From: Nitrososphaeraceae archaeon
GTDB lineage: Archaea; Thermoproteota; Nitrososphaeria; Nitrososphaerales; Nitrososphaeraceae
Assembly: GCA_009377575.1 (NCBI GenBank)
Contig: WHTU01000004.1
Span: 27,029-91,028 of the forward strand
DNA length: 64,000 bases
Direction: 5' to 3'
Positions within the stretch are counted from its first letter, which is position 1, and each line of letters starts with the position of its first letter. This document shows, one piece after another, positions 9,696 to 19,360 of this stretch. Both the position numbers and the translations under genes were made by a program. The notes beneath the pieces were generated by a model. The model worked only from the letters and a program-made list of their open reading frames with translations, made no database searches and was not told the DNA's origin.

Positions 9696-10307
9696 TTGTC
9701 AAAGACGAAGATTGGGAAGATTATAACCCTTGAAGGAATCGAAAAGTCGGGCAAGACTACCCAAGCACAAATGTTAAGTCATTATTTGAGGAAAGAGAGG
9801 CATCTAAACACGGCTCATTTTGATCTCCCTGACTATCAAACGGATGTAGGCAAGTTGATAGACAAATACCTTAATTATGCCGAGATGCCCGCTAATCCTG
9901 AGGTATTACATCTTCTTTACGCAGCAAACAGGTATGAAATCAGAGATGTGATCAATTTCCATCTCAATGATGGGTATGTAGTGATAATGAATCGTTACTA
10001 TCAAAGTAATTTAGTATACGGATATGTTAATGGATTAGACATTGAATGGCTATCTATATTAGATGAAAATATGCCTCGCTCAGACCTGACAATCATCCTT
10101 GACGTGCCAGTACAACTCACCGAAAAGCGAGGTACTCCCGTGAATGAGAACCGATTCGGCCATGCGAAGGAATTTATTGAAAAGGTAAGAGAAGCCTTTT
10201 TGACCTTAGCAGAAAAAGAGAAATGGAAGGTGATCGATGCAACTCGAAGCAAGGAAGACATCCATAGAGATATCATAAGAATTATTGAGAACCAATTTGG
10301 AAATTGA
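9696..10307 (+). CDS. tmk: Thymidylate kinase (dTMP kinase)
   Basis: 203 residues from a TTG start at 9696. It phosphorylates dTMP to dTDP with ATP in the cytoplasm. The P-loop is GIEKSGKTT (residues 14-22), followed by the dTMP-site region FDLPDY. The family motif DRY is read here as NRYYQSN (about 99-105), a Asp-to-Asn change at a normally conserved position. The lid has a single basic stretch. It stands alone, with about 260 bp of free sequence upstream. Confidence 0.85.
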   Translation: MSKTKIGKIITLEGIEKSGKTTQAQMLSHYLRKERHLNTAHFDLPDYQTDVGKLIDKYLNYAEMPANPEVLHLLYAANRYEIRDVINFHLNDGYVVIMNRYYQSNLVYGYVNGLDIEWLSILDENMPRSDLTIILDVPVQLTEKRGTPVNENRFGHAKEFIEKVREAFLTLAEKEKWKVIDATRSKEDIHRDIIRIIENQFGN

Positions 10308-10627
10308 TTACAGACAAGCCTTGACTTGGGAATCATCTAATCACAAAGCGTTTCACTGTCTCGGATCCGTACTTCAGAGAGGAAATGAGATTGCGATTTT
10401 GCTGATATCACTTGAGCCTGACTCTTGGGAGGTGATAGACAAGGTTTCTGCAAGAGTTCTGGATAATGAGGTGAATCTATTGCTATGTTTGTGGCATATA
10501 CACTTTTCCCACATGCTCGGAACATAGCATTAACTGCGATCATGAGTTTGAATTCAGATTGAGGTCGAAATCCAGGGACTTTCTAGAACGTTCTGTTGAA
10601 AGAAGACCAATTAATTGAATGGCGATC
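10308..10627. other. Intergenic between convergent genes
   Basis: 320 bp between convergent tmk and the coiled-coil gene. Overlapping frames on both strands (10285-10527 plus, 10337-10543 minus) are antisense to each other, and neither shows a family motif. Confidence 0.4.
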
Positions 10628-10924
10628 CTACATCCTTAGATACTTTTCCACTTCGTCACCGATGAGAGTAGGAGCTATGGTATTGTAGTTATTTGTGTTT
10701 GCCACCTCCTCGTGGTTGGACGTGGAACTCGTCTCTTGAGTTATTTCCTCGCTGTATTCAGGATGTTTTCCCTCTTCGTTAATGAGTTCTTTTAGAAGTT
10801 GGACTTGACCTAAAATTTTTCCCTTTCCTAGATCTGAAAACCCATTGTTCTGTAAGAACGATAAGTATCTAACTAGAACATTTAGTTCATTTAACTTTGT
10901 TTTAGCTAATTCTAACGTTATCAT
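10628..10924 (-). CDS. 98-aa helical hypothetical protein
   Basis: An N-terminal amphipathic helical region (LELAKTKLNELNVLVRYLSF, then LGQVQLLKELINEEG) suggests a short coiled coil, followed by a Ser/Thr/Asn/Glu-rich linker and a conserved-looking end (GDEVEKYLRM). Not recognised. It lies convergent with tmk. Confidence 0.55.
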   Translation of the reverse strand: MITLELAKTKLNELNVLVRYLSFLQNNGFSDLGKGKILGQVQLLKELINEEGKHPEYSEEITQETSSTSNHEEVANTNNYNTIAPTLIGDEVEKYLRM

Positions 10925-11250
10925 GAGGGTTCGACGATAGTGATGATAGTGCTCACTTCGCTTTAATTACTTGAAGGTTGAATATGTTAGATAACACTCT
11001 GCAGAATAATTAAGCCCGCATGATCTGTCAACCTAGGTCATGATCCAGTATCCCATTGAGTATTGTCGTGCTAAGGGTAACTTTGAGCTAACCAGTAAAT
11101 TTCAAGACACAGGTACAACAATTCTATCTCTGCGCTTAAGCCCAACCACACCAGTAGTATATCGCCCCAAAATTTTCTGAATTCAGTTGTAAAGAAATTT
11201 GAACTTGCGCAAGTATATACCTTACGTACATACAGATGAAATAATACACT
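10925..11250. other. Intergenic, no supported gene
   Basis: 326 bp between divergent genes. It must hold both promoters. No frame above background. Confidence 0.4.
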
Positions 11251-11910
11251 TTGCAAAGGTCTCTAATTACAAAATCAGTAAGAACTACACCACATACAAT
11301 CAGAACAACAATCGCCTCATCCCCAAGACCCTCAATTGCCGTCGCAGTAACGATCGTCGCTCTAATGATTCTTGGTTTTTCTGCTCTCAGCATGATCCAG
11401 CAGACGGTAGCTGGACAAGTCGATACAATTCAACCAGAACAGGAAGAAGAATACGTGTCATCTTCGGAGCGGGTAGCTGGGCAAGAGGCGCAAAGGGCTG
11501 CCGCTGCACCAGAACCGGACTACAGTAGCAATAGTGTTTCGCAGAGATTAGATTATGCGCACTTTGTTCCACTGACCAACAGTCCAGGAAATCAGGTAAA
11601 GCTACTACTGAATTACTCATCGCTAGATCCGTCTATGACTGATGCTCCTATTAATGCAGTAATGGAAGTATACGCAGCGAATCAAACTCTGCTAAGAACT
11701 ACCTCATTTCCTCAACCTCTCTTACTTAATCAATCAGGAGAAATACAACTTGCTACTACATTCGAGGATGAGTTACTGAACAACATTACAACAAGGACGA
11801 TGTTAACAGATGGGGAGAAGGTGATTCCGATCTCCAACACTTTGGAAACCAGGCTTGCTTTGGGACAAAACATTTCTGACACCGGAGAAAATATTACAGG
11901 CACGAATTAG
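11251..11910 (+). CDS. Membrane-anchored extracellular protein
   Basis: 219 residues from a TTG start at 11251. After a basic N-terminus, a hydrophobic segment (SIAVAVTIVALMILGFSALS, residues 28-47) acts as signal or anchor. Then comes an acidic/Ala linker and a beta-rich domain with several N-X-S/T sequons (NYSS, NQTL, NQSG, NITT, NISD, NITG). The end (GEIQLATTFEDELL to ETRLALGQNIS) is closely similar to a truncated fragment at 55781-55954, so a paralogous family existed here. Function unknown; a surface protein. Confidence 0.7.
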   Translation: MQRSLITKSVRTTPHTIRTTIASSPRPSIAVAVTIVALMILGFSALSMIQQTVAGQVDTIQPEQEEEYVSSSERVAGQEAQRAAAAPEPDYSSNSVSQRLDYAHFVPLTNSPGNQVKLLLNYSSLDPSMTDAPINAVMEVYAANQTLLRTTSFPQPLLLNQSGEIQLATTFEDELLNNITTRTMLTDGEKVIPISNTLETRLALGQNISDTGENITGTN

Positions 11911-12160
11911 CCACTCACCTTTATTTTCTTTTTATTTTATTTTGTCCAATTTCCTATACCGTTCCATACGAGAGATCCATTCGAGATTCATATTTTTTGA
12001 ATATCGATTGTATTGTTTGCATGAGATGCAGTTTCCTGCCGGTAAGTATGAACAAGAATACAGAACGAGTGAACTATGATTTTGTTATGTTGAATATTTC
12101 AATAAGAGAAGTAAGTGAATAAGAATCTTATTCATTATATCCATAATTAACACAAAACTT

Positions 12161-12376
12161 GTGTTGAGTGTCGATTATACCAAGAAAAAAATAAAGATAA
12201 ATCCTCAAAATAAGAAATTCTTAGGGTGCCCATTATGCCACTCATCAAAATACGTGGTCTTTACATCTAACATAAAAAATACCAAATACCATGTTCACGA
12301 ATTATACTGTCATGGCTGTAACGTCATTTTTTCGCCTTCCAATGCAACTCTACCAATAGAGCTTATAGATACTTAA
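12161..12376 (+). CDS. 71-aa zinc-ribbon protein
   Basis: Two CxxC pairs (GCPLCHSS and YCHGCNVIF, residues 22-55) form a likely zinc ribbon. GTG start at 12161. The N-terminus is Lys-rich (DYTKKKIKINPQNKK). It could bind nucleic acid or a protein partner; no specific family is recognised. Confidence 0.65.
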   Translation: MLSVDYTKKKIKINPQNKKFLGCPLCHSSKYVVFTSNIKNTKYHVHELYCHGCNVIFSPSNATLPIELIDT

Positions 12377-12554
12377 TCGATTTTCAACTCCCGCGGGACA
12401 TAATTTAGATCTTTCTGTTGAGACGTCTACAGAAGATGGTTGACAAAATAAGAGGAATGCAGGCACGAGCCAATTACATTGGATCTTGACAAGTCAGATG
12501 TGGATAAAAATAATAGCCTGAAGATCTTTTAAGGAACCCGATTATCTACCTATT

Positions 12555-13103
12555 CTATTGAAGCATCCCGATTAAATTATTCCGTTGATCCCTTATTTCG
12601 CCCCCTAGGTCTGTGAGTCCGCTGCCGACGGCCGCGAGTATTTGTCGTGTGCCATTGTCAAGGGCCAATGAGTTGTTCTGCGATATCATGGTAACCTCCT
12701 CTCCTGTACGGAATACAGATGCGATTGTTTTCTCTAAAGCTTCATCTGCACTCTCGACATGAGAAATTGCTCCTGAGGTGTTTCCTGCAAATGCGAATTG
12801 ATACCCAAGCGATAGCTGAGATTGTATCTCATTAAAGCCGAACGTACTAACTAATTGATTCTTTAGCTTGTCCCCTTGACTGGTTAACTCATTTTGAATA
12901 TCCTCACTTGCTTGAGTCATCATGGCACTGATTTCCCCAGGATCTTGAATGGTGGAATCTGTTGTTGATGATGTTGATGATGATGCTTCAACTGCATCTC
13001 CCGTCATACCTATTGACGTCAACAATAGTCCTATTGCTCCCAACAACAAAAGCATCATGCTTGTTCCCTCGATGGTTTGTGGAATTTTCGTACTCAAGAT
13101 CAA
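12555..13103 (-). CDS. Secreted helical protein
   Basis: 182 residues. A hydrophobic segment (SMMLLLLGAIGLLLTSIGMT) follows about 14 polar residues, then a Ser/Thr-rich linker and a helical domain (ISAMMTQASEDIQNEL, QSQLSLGYQFAFAGNTSGAI, HVESADEALEKTIASVF). Exported, function unknown. The start may be the second Met (residue 16), giving a standard signal peptide. Confidence 0.65.
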   Translation of the reverse strand: MILSTKIPQTIEGTSMMLLLLGAIGLLLTSIGMTGDAVEASSSTSSTTDSTIQDPGEISAMMTQASEDIQNELTSQGDKLKNQLVSTFGFNEIQSQLSLGYQFAFAGNTSGAISHVESADEALEKTIASVFRTGEEVTMISQNNSLALDNGTRQILAAVGSGLTDLGGEIRDQRNNLIGMLQ

Positions 13104-13242
13104 TTAGTCTAATGAAGTGTGAATTTGAAGTATAAAAACTTGATAGGGTTGTAATAAGAGCCAAAAGAATCCAGAATTTCATACACGAGAATCTGCCAAA
13201 TAACTACGTAAAGTCTGAATATTGGTTTCCAGAAAAGTGTCG

Positions 13243-14676
13243 TTACCCTTGATCCTTGCCTAGGGTGTCTCTTAAAGCCATTTCCAAATAAGGAAAGCGA
13301 AACTGGTAACCAGATTCAATTAGACGCGAAGGCATTACGCGTGTGCTCGAAAGCAACAATGCATCGGTAAGTTCTTGACCTACTACCCCTCTTAGCATAA
13401 ATTTGGGAACAGCGACGACTGTAGCCCTTGATAAGGTCTTTCCTAACGTATCTGTAAAATCGGTGTTTGTAACAGGATTAGGAGAAACAGCGTTTACCGG
13501 TCCGCTAAAAGTCTCGTTTGCAATCATGGATAATATAATCGTGAGCAGATCCTCCAATGCAATCCAACTTACATATTGATTCCCTCTTCCTATCCTTCCT
13601 CCAAAACCCCATTTGAAAACAGGCAGAATCTTTGCGAGTAGGCCTCCAGACGAGGATAACACTATGCCAAGCCTCAGATTGACCACGCGAATCCCAGCCT
13701 CTTTTGCTATATGAGTTGCATGTTCCCATTGTCTACACAAATCTGATAAATAATCAACAGATGGAACCTTACTCGGAACAGAGGATGCTCTGGTACCTGC
13801 TTGACTATCCTCAGATAATACCTCATCACCCCTATTCCCATAGTACGCAATAGCAGATACAGATACCAATACCGACGGAGGCTCATCGAGTGAGGCCAAT
13901 CGCTCACACAAAGTAGTAGTAGTATTCATTCTACTTTCAGATAACTTTTTTTTCTTTTCCTTCGTCCATTTTCCAAATATGTTTTCTCCTGCAAGGTTAA
14001 TTACTGCATCGACATGATGGCTGTTTAATGCATCTAGATTGAAGTAACTCCTAGTTTGGTCTTGACCTTTTTGCCAAGAGGGAAGAACGTATGGACTATT
14101 GGAAAGCGGAACTACTTTATGCCCACCTGTTGTGAGGAATGGCATCAGCGCGCTTCCAACAAAACCACTTGAGCCGGTAATGGCTATAGTCAATGGGCTT
14201 CCGCTTTTTCTTATACTATTTATGAAAGAATGAGTACGAAGATCTTGACTAATAGTCCGATGACGGTAGTCAAAAATCTTCCGTAGATTTCTATCAACAA
14301 ATCGATGTGCTGCCAATCTGCCTATTCGACCAGCAGGAAGTGAATATTCAATACGATCCTCTAGCATACAAGATGTGCCAAACCGTTCAAACAAATGTGA
14401 ATGTACAAATGAAGAGAATACACCTTTTATCTGGATATCTTTGAATTGCTTGTCCGGGATATATTCTGCATGCTTAACTACCCATTTCATGGAGAGGGGC
14501 CCAAGTTTTGTTCGAAGCTTTACAATCCCATTATTTTGAATGCTACCGCTGCGTCCAATTACCTTGAATTGTTCCCATGGTGGTTTTAGACGTTCGAAAG
14601 CGCCTTCCCTTATATGCCAGGCAAATACTCTCTCTAAAGGTTGATCAATTCTGCTTGAATGTACGAAGGATTCCAC
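13243..14676 (-). CDS. SRPBCC domain fused to NAD-dependent epimerase (TIGR01777 type)
   Basis: 477 residues in two parts. Residues 1-150 are an SRPBCC/START-like ligand-binding domain (HSSRIDQPLERVFAWHIREG, LGPLSMKWVVKH, FSSFVHSHLFE). Residues 160-477 are an extended short-chain dehydrogenase with TGSSGFVGSAL as the dinucleotide motif, NLAGENIFGKWT, the SAIAYYG active-site Tyr and the C-terminal PVNAVSPNPVTN typical of TIGR01777 proteins. The fusion of a lipophilic-ligand pocket with a dehydrogenase is known in this family. The substrate is unknown. Monocistronic. Confidence 0.9.
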   Translation of the reverse strand: MESFVHSSRIDQPLERVFAWHIREGAFERLKPPWEQFKVIGRSGSIQNNGIVKLRTKLGPLSMKWVVKHAEYIPDKQFKDIQIKGVFSSFVHSHLFERFGTSCMLEDRIEYSLPAGRIGRLAAHRFVDRNLRKIFDYRHRTISQDLRTHSFINSIRKSGSPLTIAITGSSGFVGSALMPFLTTGGHKVVPLSNSPYVLPSWQKGQDQTRSYFNLDALNSHHVDAVINLAGENIFGKWTKEKKKKLSESRMNTTTTLCERLASLDEPPSVLVSVSAIAYYGNRGDEVLSEDSQAGTRASSVPSKVPSVDYLSDLCRQWEHATHIAKEAGIRVVNLRLGIVLSSSGGLLAKILPVFKWGFGGRIGRGNQYVSWIALEDLLTIILSMIANETFSGPVNAVSPNPVTNTDFTDTLGKTLSRATVVAVPKFMLRGVVGQELTDALLLSSTRVMPSRLIESGYQFRFPYLEMALRDTLGKDQG

Positions 14677-14942
14677 TCGATAGCTATATTCTTATTCCTA
14701 CATAAATTGATAGGATTAGCAACTTCTTGACTACGTGATGGGAACGTTAAGTGAGATTCGACGATCCCATAAAAATGGCAGATAAAACGAGGTACGATGA
14801 TATGTGTGTACGACTATCATAGATTTCTAGAGGATTCACCGGATAGGATTTTTCGTTTTGATGAGAATGATCAAATCCAACTCCTTATTCTATTGCGAGA
14901 ACTGTTAATTGAGATCTCCCGTACGATGAATCGATCTACCTA

Positions 14943-15113
14943 TCAGGCGTATCTGTTCATTCTTTTGCGATTTATATACCATCTGTAAACAAAATAAGCA
15001 ATGGCTATTATTACCACGGCGATTATCAGAGGACTGAGAAGGTATATGACAATAGCTGCGACTATGATGAGGATTGCTATTATTGCTATATCCGACAGCT
15101 TTAGGCTGGTCAT
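14943..15113 (-). CDS. 56-aa protein with two membrane helices
   Basis: ATG at 15113, TGA at 14943-14945. The sequence is almost entirely two helices (DIAIIAILIIVAAIVIYLL and LIIAVVIIAIAYFVYRW) ending in a basic tail (NRKRMNRYA), giving a clear inside-positive orientation. A 63-codon plus-strand frame and a 72-codon minus frame in the same place are shadows. Function unknown. Confidence 0.6.
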   Translation of the reverse strand: MTSLKLSDIAIIAILIIVAAIVIYLLSPLIIAVVIIAIAYFVYRWYINRKRMNRYA

Positions 15114-15657
15114 TAAGATCCATTTCGCATTACGATCACTTAAGATGGACGTGTACTATGTATGGCACCGAAGTTAATTAATTGCAAAAGATTCTATTTA
15201 AAGGCAAAGAATGTAAAATTCAGAACAGATTTGTGGATAGGTGTGGATATGATAAGAGCAATTTTGATATTGCTGAAAGAATGTTCCGAATTTCAACAAC
15301 CAAATGACATAATAGATATGAACTTGACCATCTGACTTTCTTTAATTCCTAATTAAGGCAGTTTAGTTTTGTCAAACGGCTGAATCGTATTATCAATAAG
15401 ATGGGTTAGTAGCATAGGAACTAGTGAAATTAACAAAAAGTGGGAACTATCGCATATGTGGAATGAACTTGGAGAGCGTCCATACGTAATTTTCTTCTTT
15501 TGTTAGAACACAGCCAATCAAGGCGATCTCCAGTGGGCGTGGTTTGATATAAGATAACTCTGTCAAACCAATAAATTGTTAACTGTATATTAAAGCCCAT
15601 AAATCTTTACTGATGAATATAACGGTCAGCATTGAAAGCTACAAAAGAAAGAATTTT
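15114..15657. other. Intergenic, no supported gene
   Basis: 544 bp of AT-rich DNA with no open frame of note. It precedes a decayed secreted-protein gene. Confidence 0.5.
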
Positions 15658-16169
15658 ATGAATATTACATCTCGTTGCAGTATAGTGTACGCCGATTACG
15701 CTATTTCATGTCGGATGGCTCTAATCATGTCATTAATAGTCGTTATAATAGTAATGGGCCCAATGCAGCTTTCAAGTGTCAATTAGATCATCAACGCTCA
15801 GACAGTGGATTTGGATCGGGCCATGACAAATACTACAGATGGACAGGATGTTAACATAGACCCTACAGTGACTCTTCCTGCAAATGACACTGTTATCGTT
15901 AATGCCTGGGAGCAAATGACACTGACGTAAGTCGATCGGTTCAGAAGGGGTAATAATGTTGATCACTGACAATATAATAACGGTGACCAATAGTCAAGTT
16001 GAGTACGACAACGGGGGCATCTATTACTGATGTACAAGATAATGATTCTGCAGATAATACTCAACTAGGTTGAGGCCCAAATGACAATAACGATGATAGC
16101 AATGGAGAAAATTACAATAGTGATTCTACTAATTATGACGGGTACTCAGATGTTGATGAAAGCGAATAA
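15658..16169 (+). pseudogene. Decayed secreted Asn/Asp-rich protein gene
   Basis: From ATG 15658 one frame encodes a signal peptide (RMALIMSLIVVIIVMGPMQL), is interrupted by TAG at 15784, and continues in the same frame with a mature-protein-like part (INAQTVDLDRAMTNTTDG, DVNIDPTVTLPANDTVIVNA) to TAA at 15928. After a frameshift, an Asn/Asp/Ser-rich tail with a further in-frame TGA runs to TAA 16167. The pattern is a once intact exported protein with at least two nonsense codons and one frameshift. Confidence 0.6.
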
Positions 16170-16479
16170 TGTCCTCTTAAGAAGAACGAGTATAGAATAA
16201 TTGGAACAAGGGAGAAAACCAATGGTATAGCCAGAATCGAACACAAATCATCAATGGAAGGAACAGTAAGTAATTCCTGACTATAAGGTCAAATTTACAT
16301 AATTCTTTTTCTAGTAGTAGAAGAAAATGCCAAATTATTATCAACTAAAACTAGATACTTAGGAATTCTGCGGCTGCATCACCCGAATTTTCACTTACTC
16401 GGGAATTTCTGTAATATATTATAAGCATGTTCTGCGTATTAATAGGAGGTAAGGAAAATAGAGGTGAATTGGATAACCA
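16170..16479. other. Intergenic, upstream region of zinc-ribbon gene
   Basis: 310 bp. The overlapping 79-codon frame starting at 16427 is a shadow of the zinc-ribbon gene. Nothing else seen. Confidence 0.4.
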
Positions 16480-16737
16480 ATGGCATGCAAAGGTATCTGT
16501 ATTAGACATAAAGCCCAGAAACCAGTGGGCTCAGGACGATATGCTGCTGGTCAAAAGCGTTGTCAAGTATGTGAAATTTTTCTCAATTGGATTGGTCTCT
16601 GGTGCCCATGCTGCGGATACAGGCTCAGAGGAACACCAAGAAATTTCAAATACAAGAATAGGCTAAGGGAGCAAAAAATGATGAAAGACGAGAAGAAAGC
16701 TACTCATCCAGTACTAGTGCGTATCAACAATTCCTAG
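16480..16737 (+). CDS. Thaumarchaeal zinc-ribbon protein (C4)
   Basis: 85 residues. N-terminal MACKGICIRHKAQKPVGSGR, then RCQVCEIF and LWCPCCGYRLR provide four or more metal-binding Cys, followed by a basic tail (PRNFKYKNRLREQK). A diverged relative is at 32395-32592. The family is repeated in Nitrososphaera-like genomes. Binding to nucleic acid is likely from composition but not shown. Confidence 0.8.
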   Translation: MACKGICIRHKAQKPVGSGRYAAGQKRCQVCEIFLNWIGLWCPCCGYRLRGTPRNFKYKNRLREQKMMKDEKKATHPVLVRINNS

Positions 16738-16815
16738 TATGCATCAAGTGCCGGCAATAGTTACGGCAGGCCGATAGCTCCGCGGTGAGAAACTATCACT
16801 TCTTCCTAACGGAAG

Positions 16816-17685
16816 TTGAGAACATCACATCTTAGCTCTCTTAAACCACAGATAGCTTCATCCGGAAATAATGTATACGTAGTATGGGAAGACGATGCTC
16901 CTTTTCCAGGGCCAAAGGAGGTATTCTTCAGAGCTAGTGCTGATCGTGGAGCTAATTTTGCTGCTACAGAGAACCTGAGTAGTAATCCTGCAGACTCATT
17001 CGAACCAAAGATTTCAGTATCCGAAAATAGTATTTATGTAATATGGACTGAGGATCAAGACATATTCTTTAGAGGAAGTGCAGATAATAGAGTTAGTTTT
17101 GACTCTGTTATTAACCTTAGTAATAATAGTGGTGACTCATCAGTTCCAGAGATATCCGCTTCTGGAATCGATGTCTATTTAGTATGGCAAGATACTGATC
17201 CAGGAAATAATGACATACTTTTTAGAAGAAATACTGACAATGGAGCTAACTTTGATGCTACGCAGAACATAAGTAATAATTTTGGAACATCGCATTCTCC
17301 ACAGCTAGCTGCCTCCGGGAAGAGTGTATATGTCGTATGGAATGACAATACGGCAGTTCCAAACAATGAGATATTCTTTAGAGCAAGTCTTCCCTCTCTT
17401 ACTCCACCAGAAGCTATTCAGAACCTAATTCAAACGGTAATAAATCTTGATAATGTAAACTTTCGTATAGAGACCGCCCTCACAAGTCAGCTAAGAGTAG
17501 CATTGATATTTGTTAGTGATAGTAACCCATCAAATGACTTTATTTCGTGTGCAATAATGGATAGATTTAGTGCCTCTGTTAATATTCTTGCAACCAGAGG
17601 AATGTTAACAGATGCACAAGCAACAGATCTATTACAACAAACACTAGAAGTCAAGAATGTCATAGGATGCGCTAGTGCCACTTAA
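16816..17685 (+). CDS. Sialidase-like beta-propeller repeat protein, leader apparently missing
   Basis: 289 residues from a TTG start. Four repeats of about 46 residues share the pattern PQIASSGNNVYVVWED, then IFFRxSxDxGxxF and a NLSxN turn: the BNR/Asp-box-like propeller pattern often found in secreted thaumarchaeal proteins. The C-terminal 85 residues are a separate helical segment (AIMDRFSASVNILA). No signal peptide is present, although relatives are secreted, so the 5' end is probably truncated. No catalytic sialidase residues are evident. Confidence 0.65.
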   Translation: MRTSHLSSLKPQIASSGNNVYVVWEDDAPFPGPKEVFFRASADRGANFAATENLSSNPADSFEPKISVSENSIYVIWTEDQDIFFRGSADNRVSFDSVINLSNNSGDSSVPEISASGIDVYLVWQDTDPGNNDILFRRNTDNGANFDATQNISNNFGTSHSPQLAASGKSVYVVWNDNTAVPNNEIFFRASLPSLTPPEAIQNLIQTVINLDNVNFRIETALTSQLRVALIFVSDSNPSNDFISCAIMDRFSASVNILATRGMLTDAQATDLLQQTLEVKNVIGCASAT

Positions 17686-17801
17686 GATAGACTGAGCTCA
17701 TTTCGATACCAAACTGATGCAGATAATCACAAGAAATAGCATGTCAATATCACACCATAATAGAAGATAGCAAAAGCTAAATCATTCAAGATACAAATAA
17801 G

Positions 17802-18551
17802 ATGACAGTAATGGATAAAAAGCAAAAGGAAGCTCTTGTTCTAGCATTAGCTGAAAAAGGGAAAACCTACAGAGAGATTACAAAGGAGGCTGGAGTGTCT
17901 CCAAATACGATTAAGGCAGTTCTGAATAAAGCTGGATTAGACCAGACTGCTTCGATATCGTCTAGAACCTTCGAACTTTACGTGCAGCAAAAGACCCCTT
18001 TGGAAGTAGCTATCGCATTAAACCTTAAAGCTAAAGAAGCAATAGACTACTATCACGAATACTTTATGCTTTTAAATATTACTGAATTTACTAAGGTTTA
18101 CCTCCAGATCAAGGATAATCCTTGGCCATTTGTGAATCTTGTCAAACTAGCTCAGAATTCGGGAATGAGGGATGGTGAAGTAATGGAACTACTTAAGATC
18201 GCAAACGGATATCTTCCCCGGGTTAGATTAGAATATGATGGACTCAGAGCTGAATTAAATTCACTGAAAGCCGAATTAAGCAACACAGTTCGAATTTATC
18301 AACAATTCTGCGACCGAAATATAGAACTAAAAAAGAGAGAAGATGAGCTCCGACAGATTATCAATGAATGGGAGGCCAAAAAGGTTGAATTACAGAACAC
18401 TATTGCTGGACTCAAACAGCAACTATCAGAACTTCAGGAAAATAATACAGATAGCATCGATCCGAACCCAGAAGCTGAAGCGCTTTACAATCCTCCTCAA
18501 GTTGAGCCATCATCTCGGACTTTAATTTTTGATACTAAAGACTTGTTTTAG
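17802..18551 (+). CDS. HTH protein with long coiled coil
   Basis: 249 residues; ATG 17811 is an equally good start. Residues 10-45 are a homeodomain-like HTH (ALAEKGKTYREITKEAGVSP, then NTIKAVLNKAGL). Residues 140-225 form a continuous coiled coil (LRAELNSLKAELS, KKREDELRQIINEW, LQNTIAGLKQQLSEL). The acidic/Pro tail ends TKDLF. Similar multi-copy proteins occur in Nitrososphaera genomes. Role unknown; it may be a DNA-binding protein of mobile origin. Confidence 0.75.
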   Translation: MTVMDKKQKEALVLALAEKGKTYREITKEAGVSPNTIKAVLNKAGLDQTASISSRTFELYVQQKTPLEVAIALNLKAKEAIDYYHEYFMLLNITEFTKVYLQIKDNPWPFVNLVKLAQNSGMRDGEVMELLKIANGYLPRVRLEYDGLRAELNSLKAELSNTVRIYQQFCDRNIELKKREDELRQIINEWEAKKVELQNTIAGLKQQLSELQENNTDSIDPNPEAEALYNPPQVEPSSRTLIFDTKDLF

Positions 18552-18664
18552 GTGTCCGGTTTTCTTCAAGATCAACAAGAGTAAATACTTGCATATTATC
18601 AAACATACTTCTAGAATGAAAATGATATAACTCTTATAGCTAACTCTGCTATATACATAACAAG

Positions 18665-18859
18665 ATGGGGATATTTGGTTTTATCTTATTGATAGTAGTC
18701 ATCTTAGCTATAATAGGTATGGGATGGAAGACATTCTCATCAGGGGTTATTACTGGTTTCGATAAGGCTATAAACGTCGGTACTCCTATCGTCAAGGACT
18801 TGACACAAGAAGCTAGAGATTATGTGAATAGTCCAGAGCAGCTAAGCATTAGCCAATAG
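18665..18859 (+). CDS. 64-aa single-span membrane protein
   Basis: One N-terminal membrane helix (FGFILLIVVILAIIGMGWK) followed by an amphipathic polar part (TPIVKDLTQEARDYVNSPEQ). ATG start. Short proteins of this shape recur in thaumarchaea. Function unknown. Confidence 0.65.
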   Translation: MGIFGFILLIVVILAIIGMGWKTFSSGVITGFDKAINVGTPIVKDLTQEARDYVNSPEQLSISQ

Positions 18860-19360
18860 AACAATCTAAAATTCCCTTAGAGACTTTTCTCACTAATTTG
18901 CCATGCTTCATGAGTCATGACATTTACTTTAAAAATCTCGGCCCAACTCAAAACGTTAGCAATGATCCGATATTCTACAGATCCAGCAGTAGCTGCTTCA
19001 GACCCATAGAAACCAATAAAGGAATACGTTTGCAATAGTGTAATATCTCTTGATAAAGGTAATATCTCTTGAGAAAGACTTTAGATAAGAAAGACTACCT
19101 ATAGCGGTGTTAGTGATAGTAAGTTCTGAATAAGTTTAAAGAAAAGAGTATTTCTGTTACCGTTCTCAGTATAAATGTGATTTGGTATTTTGAACTAAAC
19201 TGTCTAACATAATTTGATCCAATTGTTTAATTCAGACAAGTTATAGCCAACTACTGCAGAACAAGAGATGTGATCCATTGAAGTTCTGAAATAATTGGTA
19301 TGTATTGCTGGTAACGCGTAAACAGAATTATGGTCTCTTACTCATACTCTCTACTGGGGA
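18860..19360. other. Intergenic, no supported gene
   Basis: 501 bp, AT-rich, with stops in all frames. It lies between a plus-strand membrane gene and the minus-strand Rieske gene. Confidence 0.45.

Noticed and set aside
10285-10543. Overlapping frames on both strands after tmk
   Set aside because: They overlap each other in antisense, lack motifs and start within tmk.
16427-16666. 79-codon frame overlapping the zinc-ribbon gene
   Set aside because: Shadow frame; the alternative frame has the conserved Cys pattern.
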